From: Acidobacteriota bacterium
GTDB taxonomy: Bacteria; Acidobacteriota; Blastocatellia; HR10
NCBI GenBank assembly: GCA_030550025.1
Contig: JAUQQC010000013.1
Location: 1,263 to 65,262, forward strand
Direction: 5' to 3'
DNA: 64,000 nucleotides
Within the stretch, counting starts at the first letter, position 1; each line of letters starts with the position of its first letter. Made by a program: the position numbers and the translations under genes. Positions 33,710 through 42,889 of this stretch are shown in pieces. Under the pieces are notes generated by a model that saw only the letters and a program-made list of their open reading frames with translations, was not told where the DNA came from and made no database searches.

Positions 33710-35337
33710 CCTCTTGCCCGCAGCAATCCACGACGATCCACCCGCGTGCGCAAGAGCCGAAGCTCATCTGACGTCGGCGGCGGCGTCTCCGGCACATTAG
33801 CCGGGATGACCAAATCGAACCCCGTGTTCTCTCGAATCTCATCCACGCTTACCCTCGGATGCCGCGAGACCACGCGCATCCGTCCCTCAGCGTCAAAATT
33901 CAACACCGCCAGATTAGTGACGACCAAAAGCTCCGCGAAGGAGTGAGCATACCCCGGAGCCGAGACGAAATCAACGCGTTCGACGAAGACCTGAGGCGTA
34001 TGCCGGCGAAAGAAGGCCACACGACGCCGCGCGCACGGGGCCAGTTCCAATCCCGCGCTCCCTGGCCCCCTCAACCGCGGCGCCGACCACGTCCCCACAC
34101 CCACGAGGTTCACGTTCCCCTGCCGATCGATTTGTAGGCCGCTTAGGAACATCACGTCGAAAGCACCCCGTAGCTCCAGATCGAACAATTCCTCTAACCG
34201 CAGCACGGCTTCCGCTCGCGAGATCGCCCGCGCGGAATTCACCGAGGGCAAAAGCTCCTCCAGTTCCGGGTTGAGCGCCGCCGTTCCCCCCATGGTGAAC
34301 GAGAGATTGGGCGCATGCGTGAGTTGCGCCAACCGCAGCCCAGCCGCTACCTCCGAACATCCCGTACCGACACCGACGAAATCTCCATCTCTGACCAAGC
34401 GCGAGAAGATAACGGCCAGTAGCTCTCTTGATGAGGGCGGTGCGACTTCCGCCGCCTCTTCTGCACGATCTTCCGATGCCCTCGCGATCACCACCTTCTT
34501 CAAGTATCCCGATTCATCGGACGAGAACACGACGTCCTGGAGATAGCGCGCCATCCCTTCGCGCGTCCGGCCATGGGCGAGATAAAACCGCAGATGTTCG
34601 CGATCCACATCGTAAAACGGTTCGCTCGCCGTTGGATGCGCGGCTCCGAACATGGGGACAACCGCATCCACCCAAATGGATGGAAGCGTCGTTCGCTGCG
34701 GTTCCGCACGCACAACGTCGTGCGGAATCAACTCATCGCAACTGAGTATGACCCGACGCGCTGCCCGCGCCAGCAGCGAGTCCATATAGGCCGATCCGAG
34801 ATGTCGCGCATTCCCAAAAGGATCGCTCTGCGACGCGTGCAGCAGTGCCCAATCGGGCGTGAGCGCGGGCACGCAGAGGACCTCTTCACCGGTGAACGGA
34901 TCGCGCGTGAAGCGATAGTCGGGGTTCACCCGAACGAGATCCGTATACGCGAGCGCCCGTGGAAGAGCGAAGAAGGGTGCTCCGGCTGCTCCCGCCTTCA
35001 ACCCGAAAGCGAGGAAAGCTTCTCCAACCTCGCGAATCTCAATCTCCCCACACTCGGCGGCACGCCGAAAATTCGGCGCCACACCAAACTCCTCCAATCC
35101 CACGTAGGAGCTGATCACCCGACGCACGCATCCAGCCCCGATGAGCAGATCGAGCGGAAGGCCCGTCACCGCCGAAGTGATCACCATCAAGTCCCGCTTC
35201 CGCTGACGGATCAACTCTCGCACCAAAGCCATCGGCGCGTTGAAATAAGATAACCCCCCGATGGCGATCGTGCTCCCATCCTCGATCTGCTCGACGGCCT
35301 CGCGGAGCGAGACGATTTTCTCCCGTCGTGCCATCAT
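33706..35337 (-). CDS. Fused class-I CoA-transferase-like protein (IpdA-IpdB-like)
   Basis: 543 residues. The first ~290 are an alpha-like half (EDGSTIAIGGLSYFNAPMALV; DLLIGAGCVRRVISSYVG); the rest is a beta-like half (DGDFVGVGTGCSEVAAGLRLAQ; LQIDRQGNVNLVGVG; HPRVSVDEIRENTGFDL). Class-I CoA-transferases carry a catalytic Glu in a SENG-like motif of the beta part; the corresponding stretch is FTMGGTAAL, with no Glu. Loss of that Glu is the mark of IpdAB, a CoA-dependent ring-cleaving hydrolase of steroid catabolism, so a retro-Claisen ring-opening role is possible. An unfused pair lies at 42089-43789. The ATG at 35337 overlaps the upstream ligase gene by ATGA. Confidence 0.85.
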   Translation of the reverse strand: MMARREKIVSLREAVEQIEDGSTIAIGGLSYFNAPMALVRELIRQRKRDLMVITSAVTGLPLDLLIGAGCVRRVISSYVGLEEFGVAPNFRRAAECGEIEIREVGEAFLAFGLKAGAAGAPFFALPRALAYTDLVRVNPDYRFTRDPFTGEEVLCVPALTPDWALLHASQSDPFGNARHLGSAYMDSLLARAARRVILSCDELIPHDVVRAEPQRTTLPSIWVDAVVPMFGAAHPTASEPFYDVDREHLRFYLAHGRTREGMARYLQDVVFSSDESGYLKKVVIARASEDRAEEAAEVAPPSSRELLAVIFSRLVRDGDFVGVGTGCSEVAAGLRLAQLTHAPNLSFTMGGTAALNPELEELLPSVNSARAISRAEAVLRLEELFDLELRGAFDVMFLSGLQIDRQGNVNLVGVGTWSAPRLRGPGSAGLELAPCARRRVAFFRRHTPQVFVERVDFVSAPGYAHSFAELLVVTNLAVLNFDAEGRMRVVSRHPRVSVDEIRENTGFDLVIPANVPETPPPTSDELRLLRTRVDRRGLLRARG

Positions 35338-36710
35338 TTTTGATGCCGTCGCTCGATGGGTCTCGCTTTATGAGCCGTGCGCTCGAGCGTCCCTTCGGGG
35401 ACCATCTCGATCTCCGGACGCACGCGCAGGCGAGCGTGCATCGTTTCGGCGATCTCCGCCTTCAAGCGCTCGATCTGTTCCCTCTCCAACCCGGCACGGT
35501 ATTCGACCCGAAGCCGCAGCGGCGGTGTCACGCGCGGCCCCGGTTCATCGAGCACGATTCGCATCTCGCCAGTTGTGCGCGGAGAGAACGACTCGACGAG
35601 ATTCTTTACGGCCGCCGGATACACCTTCACCCCCTTGACGATCAACAGATCATCCACGCGCCCAAGCACCTTGATGCGCGGTCCCGGCCGTCCACACGGA
35701 CACGGCGTCGTAAACACTTGATAGATGTCTCCTACGGAATATCGAACCGGGGGCTGCGCTTCCCACTCCAAGGCCGTCTTCACCCGCTCGCCAATAGCGC
35801 CGTCCACCACCGGAATGGGCTCCTTCGTCTCCGGATCCACGAGATCGTAAGAGACGGAGAAATCATCCCCCACTACGTGCATCCCCTGATATTCGGAAGC
35901 ATCGCATGAGATATTGAGGATCCCATGGGCACCACCGAGCATGTCGTAGAGGCGCGCGCCGTATGCCTCTTGAATCTTCCGACGCACCTCGGGTAACCCA
36001 GCTCCCGGCTCCCCCGCACAGCAGATGATCTCAATCCCGAGATCGCTGACCTCGCATCCGAGGACCTTGGGCGCAACCTCGATCAGATATTCGGCATACG
36101 AAGGCGTGCATAACAGCGCTCGGGGGCGCGTCCATCGAATGAGTTTCAATAAGCGTTCGCTTCCGGCCTCAGCGCCGCAGGGGATCGGACGCGCCCCCAT
36201 CCATTCCAACGCCCGAATGACGGGCACTCCAGCCAGGAACATGCTCAGCCCGAAGGCGTGCATCACGACATCCCCTGGTCTGATCCCCGCGCGCCAGAAT
36301 CCTCGCGCCCAAAGGCGATTGGTGATCTCCACGTCACGTCGCGTGAAGGCATAGAATGTCGGTTCTCCCGTCGTCCCCGATGTTGCTGCGACGGCGACCA
36401 CGTGCTCCACCGGCGCACAGAGGAACATCCCAAAGGGATGCCCCAACTCGCGCAGCGATTGCTCCTGGCTCTCCCGATGAATTTCCGGCGTGACGAAGAT
36501 CGGCAACTGACGCAAGTCTTCCAACGTGCGAATATCCCCCGGATGCGCTCCCGCCCGATGAAACTTCTCGCGGTAGAAATCTGATCTCTCATAGGCGTAG
36601 CGGAGTTGACGCCGGAGCTTCTCCACACGCACGGCCTCCAGCTGCTCGCGTGGCATCAACTCCCATTCTGGCTCGAAATACTCCTGAGATTGCCGTTCGA
36701 CTGGCGACAT
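35334..36710 (-). CDS. Phenylacetate-CoA-ligase-like adenylate-forming enzyme (PaaK family)
   Basis: 458 residues. It has the PaaK-type N-terminus (LRYAYERSDFYREKFHRAG), the P-loop-like AATSGTTGEPTFYAFT, RPRALLCTPSYAEYL, a CCAGEPG segment, YSVGDIYQVF, CPCGRPGPRIKVLGRVDDLLIVKG and the C-terminal domain. The CPCG pair may hold a structural zinc. The reaction would be ATP + carboxylate + CoA to acyl-CoA + AMP + PPi. In a ketone-carboxylation scheme it could activate the beta-keto acid product, as benzoylacetate-CoA ligase does after acetophenone carboxylase. ATG 36710 is chosen for GAGGGGACT upstream; an in-frame GTG/ATG further up overlaps the VOC gene. Confidence 0.9.
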   Translation of the reverse strand: MSPVERQSQEYFEPEWELMPREQLEAVRVEKLRRQLRYAYERSDFYREKFHRAGAHPGDIRTLEDLRQLPIFVTPEIHRESQEQSLRELGHPFGMFLCAPVEHVVAVAATSGTTGEPTFYAFTRRDVEITNRLWARGFWRAGIRPGDVVMHAFGLSMFLAGVPVIRALEWMGARPIPCGAEAGSERLLKLIRWTRPRALLCTPSYAEYLIEVAPKVLGCEVSDLGIEIICCAGEPGAGLPEVRRKIQEAYGARLYDMLGGAHGILNISCDASEYQGMHVVGDDFSVSYDLVDPETKEPIPVVDGAIGERVKTALEWEAQPPVRYSVGDIYQVFTTPCPCGRPGPRIKVLGRVDDLLIVKGVKVYPAAVKNLVESFSPRTTGEMRIVLDEPGPRVTPPLRLRVEYRAGLEREQIERLKAEIAETMHARLRVRPEIEMVPEGTLERTAHKARPIERRHQK

Positions 36711-36717
36711 AGTCCCC

Positions 36718-37194
36718 TCATGAGGTCTCGTCCACATCGGGCACCCACCGGTTGTCTTCCACCCGATACCGCGTGGCGACCTCGATCAGCACACCATGCG
36801 CTTTGCGCGGTGGGATGAAAACCCACTTCAACCACGGGATGTTCGATGGCCCCGTCGGCTCAGCGCTCGTCAGCGGAATCCCGGCCCCCTGCAGGTCTTC
36901 GATCGTTTGCGCGAGATCGCTCGTCGTGAAGGCGATGTGATGGACGCGCTCGCCATATTTCTCCAAGAGCCTCTGATCGGCCGGGTGTTGACTCTCGAAG
37001 AACTGAATCGAAGTCCCGTGGGGATTGACGAAGGTGGCCCATCGGAGCTTATATCCATCGGCCTCGCCTTCGTCCCACACGATCTGTTGCGCTTGTTCGG
37101 GATCAAGGATACTCAGGATCTGCTGATAATCCCGCACGGCTTGATCCAGATCGCGCACCAGGAAAGCAATATGATCGAATTTCAACTTCGGCAT
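36718..37194 (-). CDS. VOC-family metalloprotein (glyoxalase/epimerase-like)
   Basis: 158 residues with two beta-alpha-beta3 modules: KLKFDHIAFLVRDLDQAVRDY at the start (first metal His in FDHIA), HGTSIQFFE, and RVHHIAFTTSDLAQT in the second module, followed by PPRKAHGVLIEVA with a Glu ligand near the C-terminus. This order resembles methylmalonyl-CoA epimerase-like members. ATG 37194 is preferred (AAAGGAGAAAATCGCC upstream) over a GTG at 37233 that overlaps the SDR gene by GTGA. It might epimerise or isomerise a CoA-ester intermediate. A second VOC gene starts at 51636. Confidence 0.87.
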   Translation of the reverse strand: MPKLKFDHIAFLVRDLDQAVRDYQQILSILDPEQAQQIVWDEGEADGYKLRWATFVNPHGTSIQFFESQHPADQRLLEKYGERVHHIAFTTSDLAQTIEDLQGAGIPLTSAEPTGPSNIPWLKWVFIPPRKAHGVLIEVATRYRVEDNRWVPDVDETS

Positions 37195-37229
37195 GGCGAT
37201 TTTCTCCTTTGCAGAGCTGTGAGGGTCGG

Positions 37230-38054
37230 TCACAGTCCCGAGACGGGATTGATGAATTCTAATCCGCCATCGATCTGAAGGACCTGCCCCGTGATGAAAT
37301 CCGCCTGTGGGGATGCGAGGAAAGCGATGGCATACGCCACGTCTTCCGGATACCCAGGACGCCCAAAGGGCATCTGTCTGAGGATGCGCTCGCGCACGTC
37401 TGGAGGAAGCCCAAGCCCCGGCGGAGCCCCCTTCCCGCGCTCGGCCGTCAGACGCGTCTCGATGAATCCGGGCGCGACGGCATTGACATTGACGCGAAAG
37501 GGTGCCAGCTCGCGAGCTGCTGCTTTAGTCAAGCCGATCACGCCCGCTTTGGCCGCCGCATAATTGGCATTGCCCACGGCGCCATGAATCCCAGCGATCG
37601 AACTGACGTTAACGATCTTGCGATGCACGCGCTCGCCGCGCTGCTCATCTTGCCGGAACGCTTCTCGGAAATAGGCCGCCGCCGCACGCATGCTGTAGAA
37701 CGTGCCGCGAAGTACGACGTCCATGACGCGATCGTATTGCTCGTCGGCCATGCGATGCAACATGGCGTCGGCCGTAATGCCTGCATTATTGACCACAATA
37801 TCGAGCCTCCCGAACCGCGCGAGCGCAGCCTCCACAAGCTTCGGCGCGAGGTCCACCCGTGCGACGCTGCCGAGGACGACGATCGCTTGCCCACCACGCT
37901 CGTGTACAAGCGCTTCAGTCTCTCGCGCCGGCTCTTCATCCACATCATTGATGAGGACGCGAGCGCCGAGCGCTGCCAGCGTCAACACCGTCGCCCGACC
38001 GATCCCGCGCCCCGATCCGGTCACGATGGCGACTTTCCCCTCCAACGAGATCAT
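37230..38054 (-). CDS. Short-chain dehydrogenase (FabG-like 3-oxoacyl reductase/3-hydroxyacyl-CoA dehydrogenase)
   Basis: 274 residues. The classical SDR motifs are all present: TGSGRGIGRAT, NDVDEEPA after strand 2, VNNAGITADAMLHRM, the catalytic Ser in VNVSSIAG, Tyr-x3-Lys in NYAAAKAG, PGFIETRL, and the C-terminal GQVLQIDGGLEF. TADAMLHRM is a common feature of FabG and of type-10 3-hydroxyacyl-CoA dehydrogenases. In the region it would supply the oxidation step between hydratase and thiolase. GAGAGGAGGCG precedes the ATG. Confidence 0.92.
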   Translation of the reverse strand: MISLEGKVAIVTGSGRGIGRATVLTLAALGARVLINDVDEEPARETEALVHERGGQAIVVLGSVARVDLAPKLVEAALARFGRLDIVVNNAGITADAMLHRMADEQYDRVMDVVLRGTFYSMRAAAAYFREAFRQDEQRGERVHRKIVNVSSIAGIHGAVGNANYAAAKAGVIGLTKAAARELAPFRVNVNAVAPGFIETRLTAERGKGAPPGLGLPPDVRERILRQMPFGRPGYPEDVAYAIAFLASPQADFITGQVLQIDGGLEFINPVSGL

Positions 38055-38104
38055 CGCCTCCTCTCTGCGCCGTTCCAGAAATGTTCACGCTCGGGCCGAT
38101 CCCA

Positions 38105-39310
38105 TCAATAGCTCCGGGGCAGTCCCAAACGCTCTCCGAGGAAATTCAAAACCATCTCATCCGTGATCGGGCCGACGCGATGTAACCGCACATCGCGCCA
38201 ATAGCGCTGCATATCGTACTCGCGGCTGTAACAGTACCCGCCCAGAATTTGCATTCCCATATCGGCGATCTCAAAACCGAAATTGGCCGCCACGAGCTTC
38301 GCCATATTGGCCTCGACGGCGCACTCCCGCCCCTGTGACTGTAGCCATGCCGCCTTATATGTGATCAGCCGCGCCAACTCCAACTTCGTGTACATCCACG
38401 AGAGCTTGTGCTGGACCGCCTGAAATTGGCCGATCGGCTTCCCAAACGCTCGTCGCTCTTTCGCATACGCCAGCGCATCCTCAAACGCTCCTTGCGCCTC
38501 TCCCACACACATGGCGGCCGTCAGGATCCGCTCCTCATTCAACATGCCGAACAACTGATACATCCCCTTGTCCCGCTGCCCGAGCAGATTCTCCCGCGGG
38601 ACCCACACCCGATCATAGAAGACCTCGAAGGACTGCGTGGCGCGGATGCCTACCTTCTCCAATTTCCGGAGCGTGATCCCCGGACTTCGCCGATCCACCA
38701 GAAACGCCGAGATGCCGTCCACTCGCTTCGCCACATTCTCGTTCGTTCGCGCGAAGACGATCAGATAGTCCGACACATGCGCTGCCGTCGTCCACACCTT
38801 CTGCCCGGTGATCACGTACCCGTCCCCATCCTCAACGGCGCGCGTCTTCATAGCTCCGGCCACGTCCGTCCCCCCATCTGGTTCGGTCAGCGAGATAGCG
38901 AACTTGACCCGCCCTTCGGCCAACTGCGGCAAATAGCGTCGCTTCTGCTCCTCCCTCCCCGCCAGAAGTAACGTCATCGCTCCGAAACAAGCCGACATCC
39001 AGAAGGTCAACGCGATGGCGCCACTACGACGTGCTAATTCCTCGGTCACGATCACCAAATCCACAATATCCCCGCCAACCCCCCCGTACATCTCCGGAAT
39101 GGGGAGTTGTAGGAATCCATATTCGGCGAGCTTCTGCCAGATGCGTTCAGGATATTCCTCCTTTTCATCTAGCTCCCGCACGTATTCCCGCGGGCACTCC
39201 CGCTCGACGAACGCCCGAATGTTCTGCCGCAATAACTCCTTCTCCTTTCCGAAGTCGAAGCTCAGCCCTCCTTCGGGGGAAGCACCTCGCTGCGAATAAT
39301 GACCGATCAT
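38105..39310 (-). CDS. Acyl-CoA dehydrogenase with atypical C-terminal catalytic motif
   Basis: 401 residues; N-terminal helical, middle beta (FAISLTEPDGGTDVAG; VITGQKVWTTAAHV) and C-terminal helical domain (RAFGKPIGQFQAVQHKLS) are standard. At the usual catalytic IYEGT motif the sequence is RVGPITDEMVLNFLGE, so the Glu at that position appears replaced by Pro. Some acyl-CoA dehydrogenases place the base elsewhere (as in isovaleryl-CoA dehydrogenase), so activity is still possible, perhaps on a cyclic or branched substrate. ATG 39310 is preferred for CAGGAGGTGAAG upstream; a GTG 9 bases earlier overlaps that ribosome site. The TetR-type gene lies 69 bases upstream. Confidence 0.9.
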   Translation of the reverse strand: MIGHYSQRGASPEGGLSFDFGKEKELLRQNIRAFVERECPREYVRELDEKEEYPERIWQKLAEYGFLQLPIPEMYGGVGGDIVDLVIVTEELARRSGAIALTFWMSACFGAMTLLLAGREEQKRRYLPQLAEGRVKFAISLTEPDGGTDVAGAMKTRAVEDGDGYVITGQKVWTTAAHVSDYLIVFARTNENVAKRVDGISAFLVDRRSPGITLRKLEKVGIRATQSFEVFYDRVWVPRENLLGQRDKGMYQLFGMLNEERILTAAMCVGEAQGAFEDALAYAKERRAFGKPIGQFQAVQHKLSWMYTKLELARLITYKAAWLQSQGRECAVEANMAKLVAANFGFEIADMGMQILGGYCYSREYDMQRYWRDVRLHRVGPITDEMVLNFLGERLGLPRSY

Positions 39311-39379
39311 ATGCTTCACCTCCTGAGCCTAGAAGACTCTCTCTGGACTCACAGCTGCCCTGAGGCCCCTCTATAGCAC

Positions 39380-40060
39380 TCACCGCCGCACCAAGGAGCG
39401 CGCCTTCACGGTTCCCTTCGCACGACGCAGCACATTTGAGGCCGTCGAATCCCGCTTCACAATGCCCTCAAGGATGAGGTTCGTGAAGACGGTCGTGATC
39501 TGCTCCAACGTGAAGCCAAGGTCAGGCCGATACCACCGGTAGACCCAATTGCACATCCCTAGGATCCCATAGACCGCCAATCGGGGATCCAGTTCGCGGA
39601 AGACCCCGGCAGCCTGCCCCTCGCGGATGATCTCGATGTAGCGATCCTGAAACCGACGCATGCGCGCCAGGATGCGGCGCCGACGCCGTTCCGAGAGCGT
39701 ATCGAACTCGTGCAGGAAGAGGCCCACGGTCACCTGATCTCGAATGACGTACTCGATTTCGGCCTCGATGGCGCGACGCAATTTCTCGATCGGATCGCGC
39801 GCCGAGGCGACTTTTTGCAGGAAGTAATCGTCGCCCTTTTTGATGACGTGATCGAGCGTGATATAGAGGAGGTCCTCCTTGGAGTCGATGTAATAGTAGA
39901 GCGACCCCTTGAGCATCCCCACTCGATCGGCGACGTCCTGCATCGTCGTCGCATGATACCCCTTCTCGTAGAATAACTCGGCGGCAGCTCTCAGGATCTC
40001 TTCGAACCGATGGCTCTCTTCGGGAGCGCGTCTCCGCGCGCGTTCTCTTGCAACGACCAC
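39380..40060 (-). CDS. TetR-family transcriptional regulator
   Basis: 226 residues. The N-terminal HTH is complete: RFEEILRAAAELFYEKGYHATTMQDVADRVGMLKGSLYYYIDSKEDLL (about residues 17-64). The C-terminal effector domain is helical (TVGLFLHEFDTLSERRRRRI; TLEQITTVFTNLILEGI), like TetR proteins that sense acyl-CoA esters (FadR/KstR-type look). GTG 40060 is chosen because AAGGAGGTGCAAC is directly upstream; a GTG at 40093 would place that ribosome site inside the gene. It is encoded within the long catabolic run and is the best candidate to bind the inverted repeat at 51647-51666. Confidence 0.92.
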   Translation of the reverse strand: MVVARERARRRAPEESHRFEEILRAAAELFYEKGYHATTMQDVADRVGMLKGSLYYYIDSKEDLLYITLDHVIKKGDDYFLQKVASARDPIEKLRRAIEAEIEYVIRDQVTVGLFLHEFDTLSERRRRRILARMRRFQDRYIEIIREGQAAGVFRELDPRLAVYGILGMCNWVYRWYRPDLGFTLEQITTVFTNLILEGIVKRDSTASNVLRRAKGTVKARSLVRR

Positions 40061-40099
40061 CGTTGCACCTCCTTCCACAAAGATTCCCAGCACCTCAAG

Positions 40100-40130
40100 C
40101 TTGCCTCACCTCGCTCGCTCCCGGCAAGCT
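40100..40130. repeat. Inverted repeat in the leader of the TetR-type gene
   Basis: GCTTGCC (40100-40106) and GGCAAGC (40124-40130) are perfect 7-base arms separated by 17 bases, 40-70 bases before the regulator's start codon. The first arm overlaps a CAAGCTTG palindrome (40097-40104). It could be a hairpin in the leader or an operator half-site pair. It does not match the 51.65-kb repeat beyond the short CTTG core. The rest of the gap (40061-40181) holds nothing else clear. Confidence 0.3.
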
Positions 40131-40181
40131 CTCGGATATCGAAGAGATCGCTGAGAACACCAAGCATTGGCCTCTCCCAGA

Positions 40182-42092
40182 TCAGAGCTTCGCCGCTAGA
40201 TGAGCGCCTTGTGTCACGGCATCCAGGATCGTCCCCGGGCGGACGCAATCCCCGATCCGATAAACGGGCACGGGGAAATCCTCCTCCAAGCAGAAAGCCA
40301 TCTCGTCGCTCGGCCGATAACCCATGGCGAGGACGACGGAGTCACAAGGGAGGATCACTTCCTGATCCCGCTCGTCCAGAGCGACGGCCCGCCCCTCTTC
40401 GATCCGCGCGATACGATGCCGCATCAGCAACTGCACGCCCGCCTTCTTGAACTCGTAGTACAGCCATCGGCGAGTGATCGCCTCGACGCCTCGTCCAATA
40501 TGCGAGAGCAGCTCTAAGATCGTGATCTCATGACCGCGATGCAACAGGTACTCGGCCACGTCGCACCCGGTTCCCCCTCCACCGACGATCACCACGCGAG
40601 GGCCGACCGAAACACGATCGAGCAATACATCCTCGGCGACCGCCACCATCGGGAGATCAACTCCCGGCAACGGGGGAATCGCCGGCACGCTCCCTGTCGC
40701 TAAGATGACGACGTCGGGATGCAGCGCGAGCAGCTCCTCGCGCCCCAGTGTCACCCCAAGTTCCACGCGAACGCGATGCTTCTCGATCTGTCGGGTCAGA
40801 TACGTCGTGAACCGATGGATCTCCGTCTTCGACGGCGCTGCCGCCGACACGTGCAATTTCCCACCCAATCGCCCTTCCTTCTCGAAGAGCCACACCTCAT
40901 GCCCGCGTTCGGCCGTCACGCGCGCGGCCTCCAGCCCAGCCGGCCCTCCCCCAATGATGAGAATGCGCTTGCGCTGTCGCGCCGGTCGAATCTGGAAGAT
41001 GAATTCTTCCCCCAATTCGGCATTGACCGTGCACCGCGCCTCCAGTGCCCGCGAGACGAAGTCCACGCAGTAGTTGCACGATATACACGGGCGAATATCC
41101 TCGACGCGGTTCTCGATCGCCTTCTTCGCCCATTCGGGATCAGCGATGAGGCCGCGCCCCACGGCGATGAGATCGGCCTTTCCCTCTTGCAGGACGCGTT
41201 CGGCCACCTCCACATCGTGCAGGCGACCGACGGCGATGATGGGAATGCGTACGGCGGATTTGATCGCGGCGGCGTCCTCGACGAGATATCCCTTGGGCAT
41301 GAACATGGGCGCCATGATGTAATGGAGCGTCTGCCAATTCCCCGCCGAGACGCTGATCGCGCTGACACCCGCTCGCTCCAGACACCGCGCGATCTCGCGC
41401 GTCTCCGCAAGCGTCAGGCCATCGGGCACATACTCCTGTCCCGAGAGCCGAACCTGAATGGGGAAATCCCCCCCCACCCGCTCCTTAATCCCGGCGACGA
41501 TCTCCAGCAGGAATCGAAGCCGATTCTCCAAAGAACCGCCGTACTCGTCCTCACGATGATTCGACGCCGGCGAGAGGAATTCGCAGATCAAGTACCCGTG
41601 CGCGCCGTGAAGCTCCACGAAGTCGAATCCCGCTTCGCGCGCGCGTCGCGCTCCTTCCACGAACTCCCCCACCACGAACCGAATCTCCTCCGGGGTGAGC
41701 ACGCGCGGGACTGGCCCCCTGGGCGAGATCGGGATGGGCGAGGGCGCGATCGGCGTGCCGAGTGTCGTTTGCCGCCCCATGTGGTTCAATTGCAGGCCGA
41801 CGACGACATCGTACGGCTTGAGCGCGCGCACGAGTCGACTCAGGCCCTCGATATACCGATCATCGTGAATGCGCAGCTCGGGCCCCACGCCGACGACGTT
41901 GGGATCCACGATGCAATTCTCGACGACGATCATGCCGACGCCGCTCTGCGCTCGCCGCAGGTAATACCGGATCACTCGATCGGAGACTGTGCCGTCCTCA
42001 TGAGCGTATCCCATTCCCATCGGGGGCATGACGATGCGATTCTTCGCTCGCAGACCACTGAACGCGATGGGTTCAAGCAGCTTCAAACTCAT
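40182..42092 (-). CDS. 2,4-dienoyl-CoA-reductase-like flavin/iron-sulfur oxidoreductase (FadH/OYE family)
   Basis: 636 residues. The N-terminal FMN barrel shows RIVMPPMGMGYAHEDG, QLNHMGRQT, DFVELHGAHGYLICEFLSPASNHR and IIAVGRLHDVEVAE. A 4Fe-4S loop follows (CISCNYCVDF, then Cys of EARCTVN). The C-terminal half binds FAD and NAD(P)H (ILIIGGGPAGLEAARV; VVIVGGGGTGC). This is the FadH / bile-acid BaiCD / cyclohexenone-reductase architecture. It reduces a conjugated C=C of an enone or dienoyl-CoA. In this pathway it probably saturates or isomerises a ring double bond. The start overlaps the upstream gene by ATGA. Size fits E. coli FadH (672) minus some loops. Confidence 0.93.
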   Translation of the reverse strand: MSLKLLEPIAFSGLRAKNRIVMPPMGMGYAHEDGTVSDRVIRYYLRRAQSGVGMIVVENCIVDPNVVGVGPELRIHDDRYIEGLSRLVRALKPYDVVVGLQLNHMGRQTTLGTPIAPSPIPISPRGPVPRVLTPEEIRFVVGEFVEGARRAREAGFDFVELHGAHGYLICEFLSPASNHREDEYGGSLENRLRFLLEIVAGIKERVGGDFPIQVRLSGQEYVPDGLTLAETREIARCLERAGVSAISVSAGNWQTLHYIMAPMFMPKGYLVEDAAAIKSAVRIPIIAVGRLHDVEVAERVLQEGKADLIAVGRGLIADPEWAKKAIENRVEDIRPCISCNYCVDFVSRALEARCTVNAELGEEFIFQIRPARQRKRILIIGGGPAGLEAARVTAERGHEVWLFEKEGRLGGKLHVSAAAPSKTEIHRFTTYLTRQIEKHRVRVELGVTLGREELLALHPDVVILATGSVPAIPPLPGVDLPMVAVAEDVLLDRVSVGPRVVIVGGGGTGCDVAEYLLHRGHEITILELLSHIGRGVEAITRRWLYYEFKKAGVQLLMRHRIARIEEGRAVALDERDQEVILPCDSVVLAMGYRPSDEMAFCLEEDFPVPVYRIGDCVRPGTILDAVTQGAHLAAKL

Positions 42093-42886
42093 ATCCGCAA
42101 CATCCCTTCCACATCAATTCGCTGGCGCAGCACCTGCAGCTCTTCCACGGTCGGCGGCTCGGTCTCCGGAACAACGTCCGGGATGATCAGCTCAAATCCC
42201 GTGTTCCGCACCACGTCATCCACAGTCACGCCGGGATGAACCGACGCGAGCCGCATTCGCTTAGTCTGCGGCTCGAAATCCATGATGCACAGCGGCGTGA
42301 TGCAATAGATCGGTCCGTTGTCGGGAAGGCCCAGTCGTCGGCGCCCATCGGGTCCACCTTCGCCCCATCCCACCGTCGAGATGAAGTCGCACTTCTCAAC
42401 GAAAATGCGGCGATCGTGAGACTGGACGTAGAGGTAGTAGCGATCCACATAATGGGCCATCGAGGTCGTACCGACAGCCCCCGGGCCACGGAATGTCAAG
42501 TGCCGGTAGTCCTCGCCGACACCGATGAGGTTCGAGTTACCGTATGGATCGATTTGGAGCGCCCCGACGACGAACAGGTTGGAGACCAGGCGGGGATTCT
42601 CCTGGAAATCGTCATGTAAGACATAAGCTTCGGCCCATTTCGCCGGACGGAAATCGGTCACCGTATAGAAAGGCTCCATCTTCGGCTCCTTGAGCAGATT
42701 GGTGAACGTCATGACCACATAAAGCCGAACGTTGGGACAATAGAGCAGATGCGCGAGCAGGATCCCCGCGCGCGGCACATGGAGCCCGGCTCCGACGGCC
42801 ACGCGTTCACCGTCGCGCACTTGGCGGGCGATGAATGTCGCGATCAGCTCCTTCGTCGTGAAGTCCTTCGCATATTCTCGAGTCAT
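42089..42886 (-). CDS. CoA-transferase beta-like subunit (IpdB-like)
   Basis: 265 residues of the class-I CoA-transferase beta fold: DGERVAVGAGLHVPRAGILLAHLLYCPNV, then RLYVVMTFTN where transferases have their catalytic Glu (SENG-type motif), so the Glu is missing. Further on come VGALQIDPYGNSNLIGVG, FVEKCDFISTVGWGEG and HPGVTVDDVVRNTGFEL. The missing Glu and the overall layout match IpdB of the IpdAB ring-opening hydrolase more than a true transferase. The alpha-like partner is encoded immediately upstream (3-base gap). It resembles the second half of the fused protein at 33706-35337, including the final PDVVPETEPPT versus PANVPETPPPT. Confidence 0.88.
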   Translation of the reverse strand: MTREYAKDFTTKELIATFIARQVRDGERVAVGAGLHVPRAGILLAHLLYCPNVRLYVVMTFTNLLKEPKMEPFYTVTDFRPAKWAEAYVLHDDFQENPRLVSNLFVVGALQIDPYGNSNLIGVGEDYRHLTFRGPGAVGTTSMAHYVDRYYLYVQSHDRRIFVEKCDFISTVGWGEGGPDGRRRLGLPDNGPIYCITPLCIMDFEPQTKRMRLASVHPGVTVDDVVRNTGFELIIPDVVPETEPPTVEELQVLRQRIDVEGMLRI

Positions 42887-42889
42887 GGC

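Noticed and set aside
40159-40170. CCAA-GCA-TTGG as a second TetR operator
   Set aside because: Arms are only 4 bases, the spacing differs from the 51.65-kb repeat, and such short symmetry is expected by chance.
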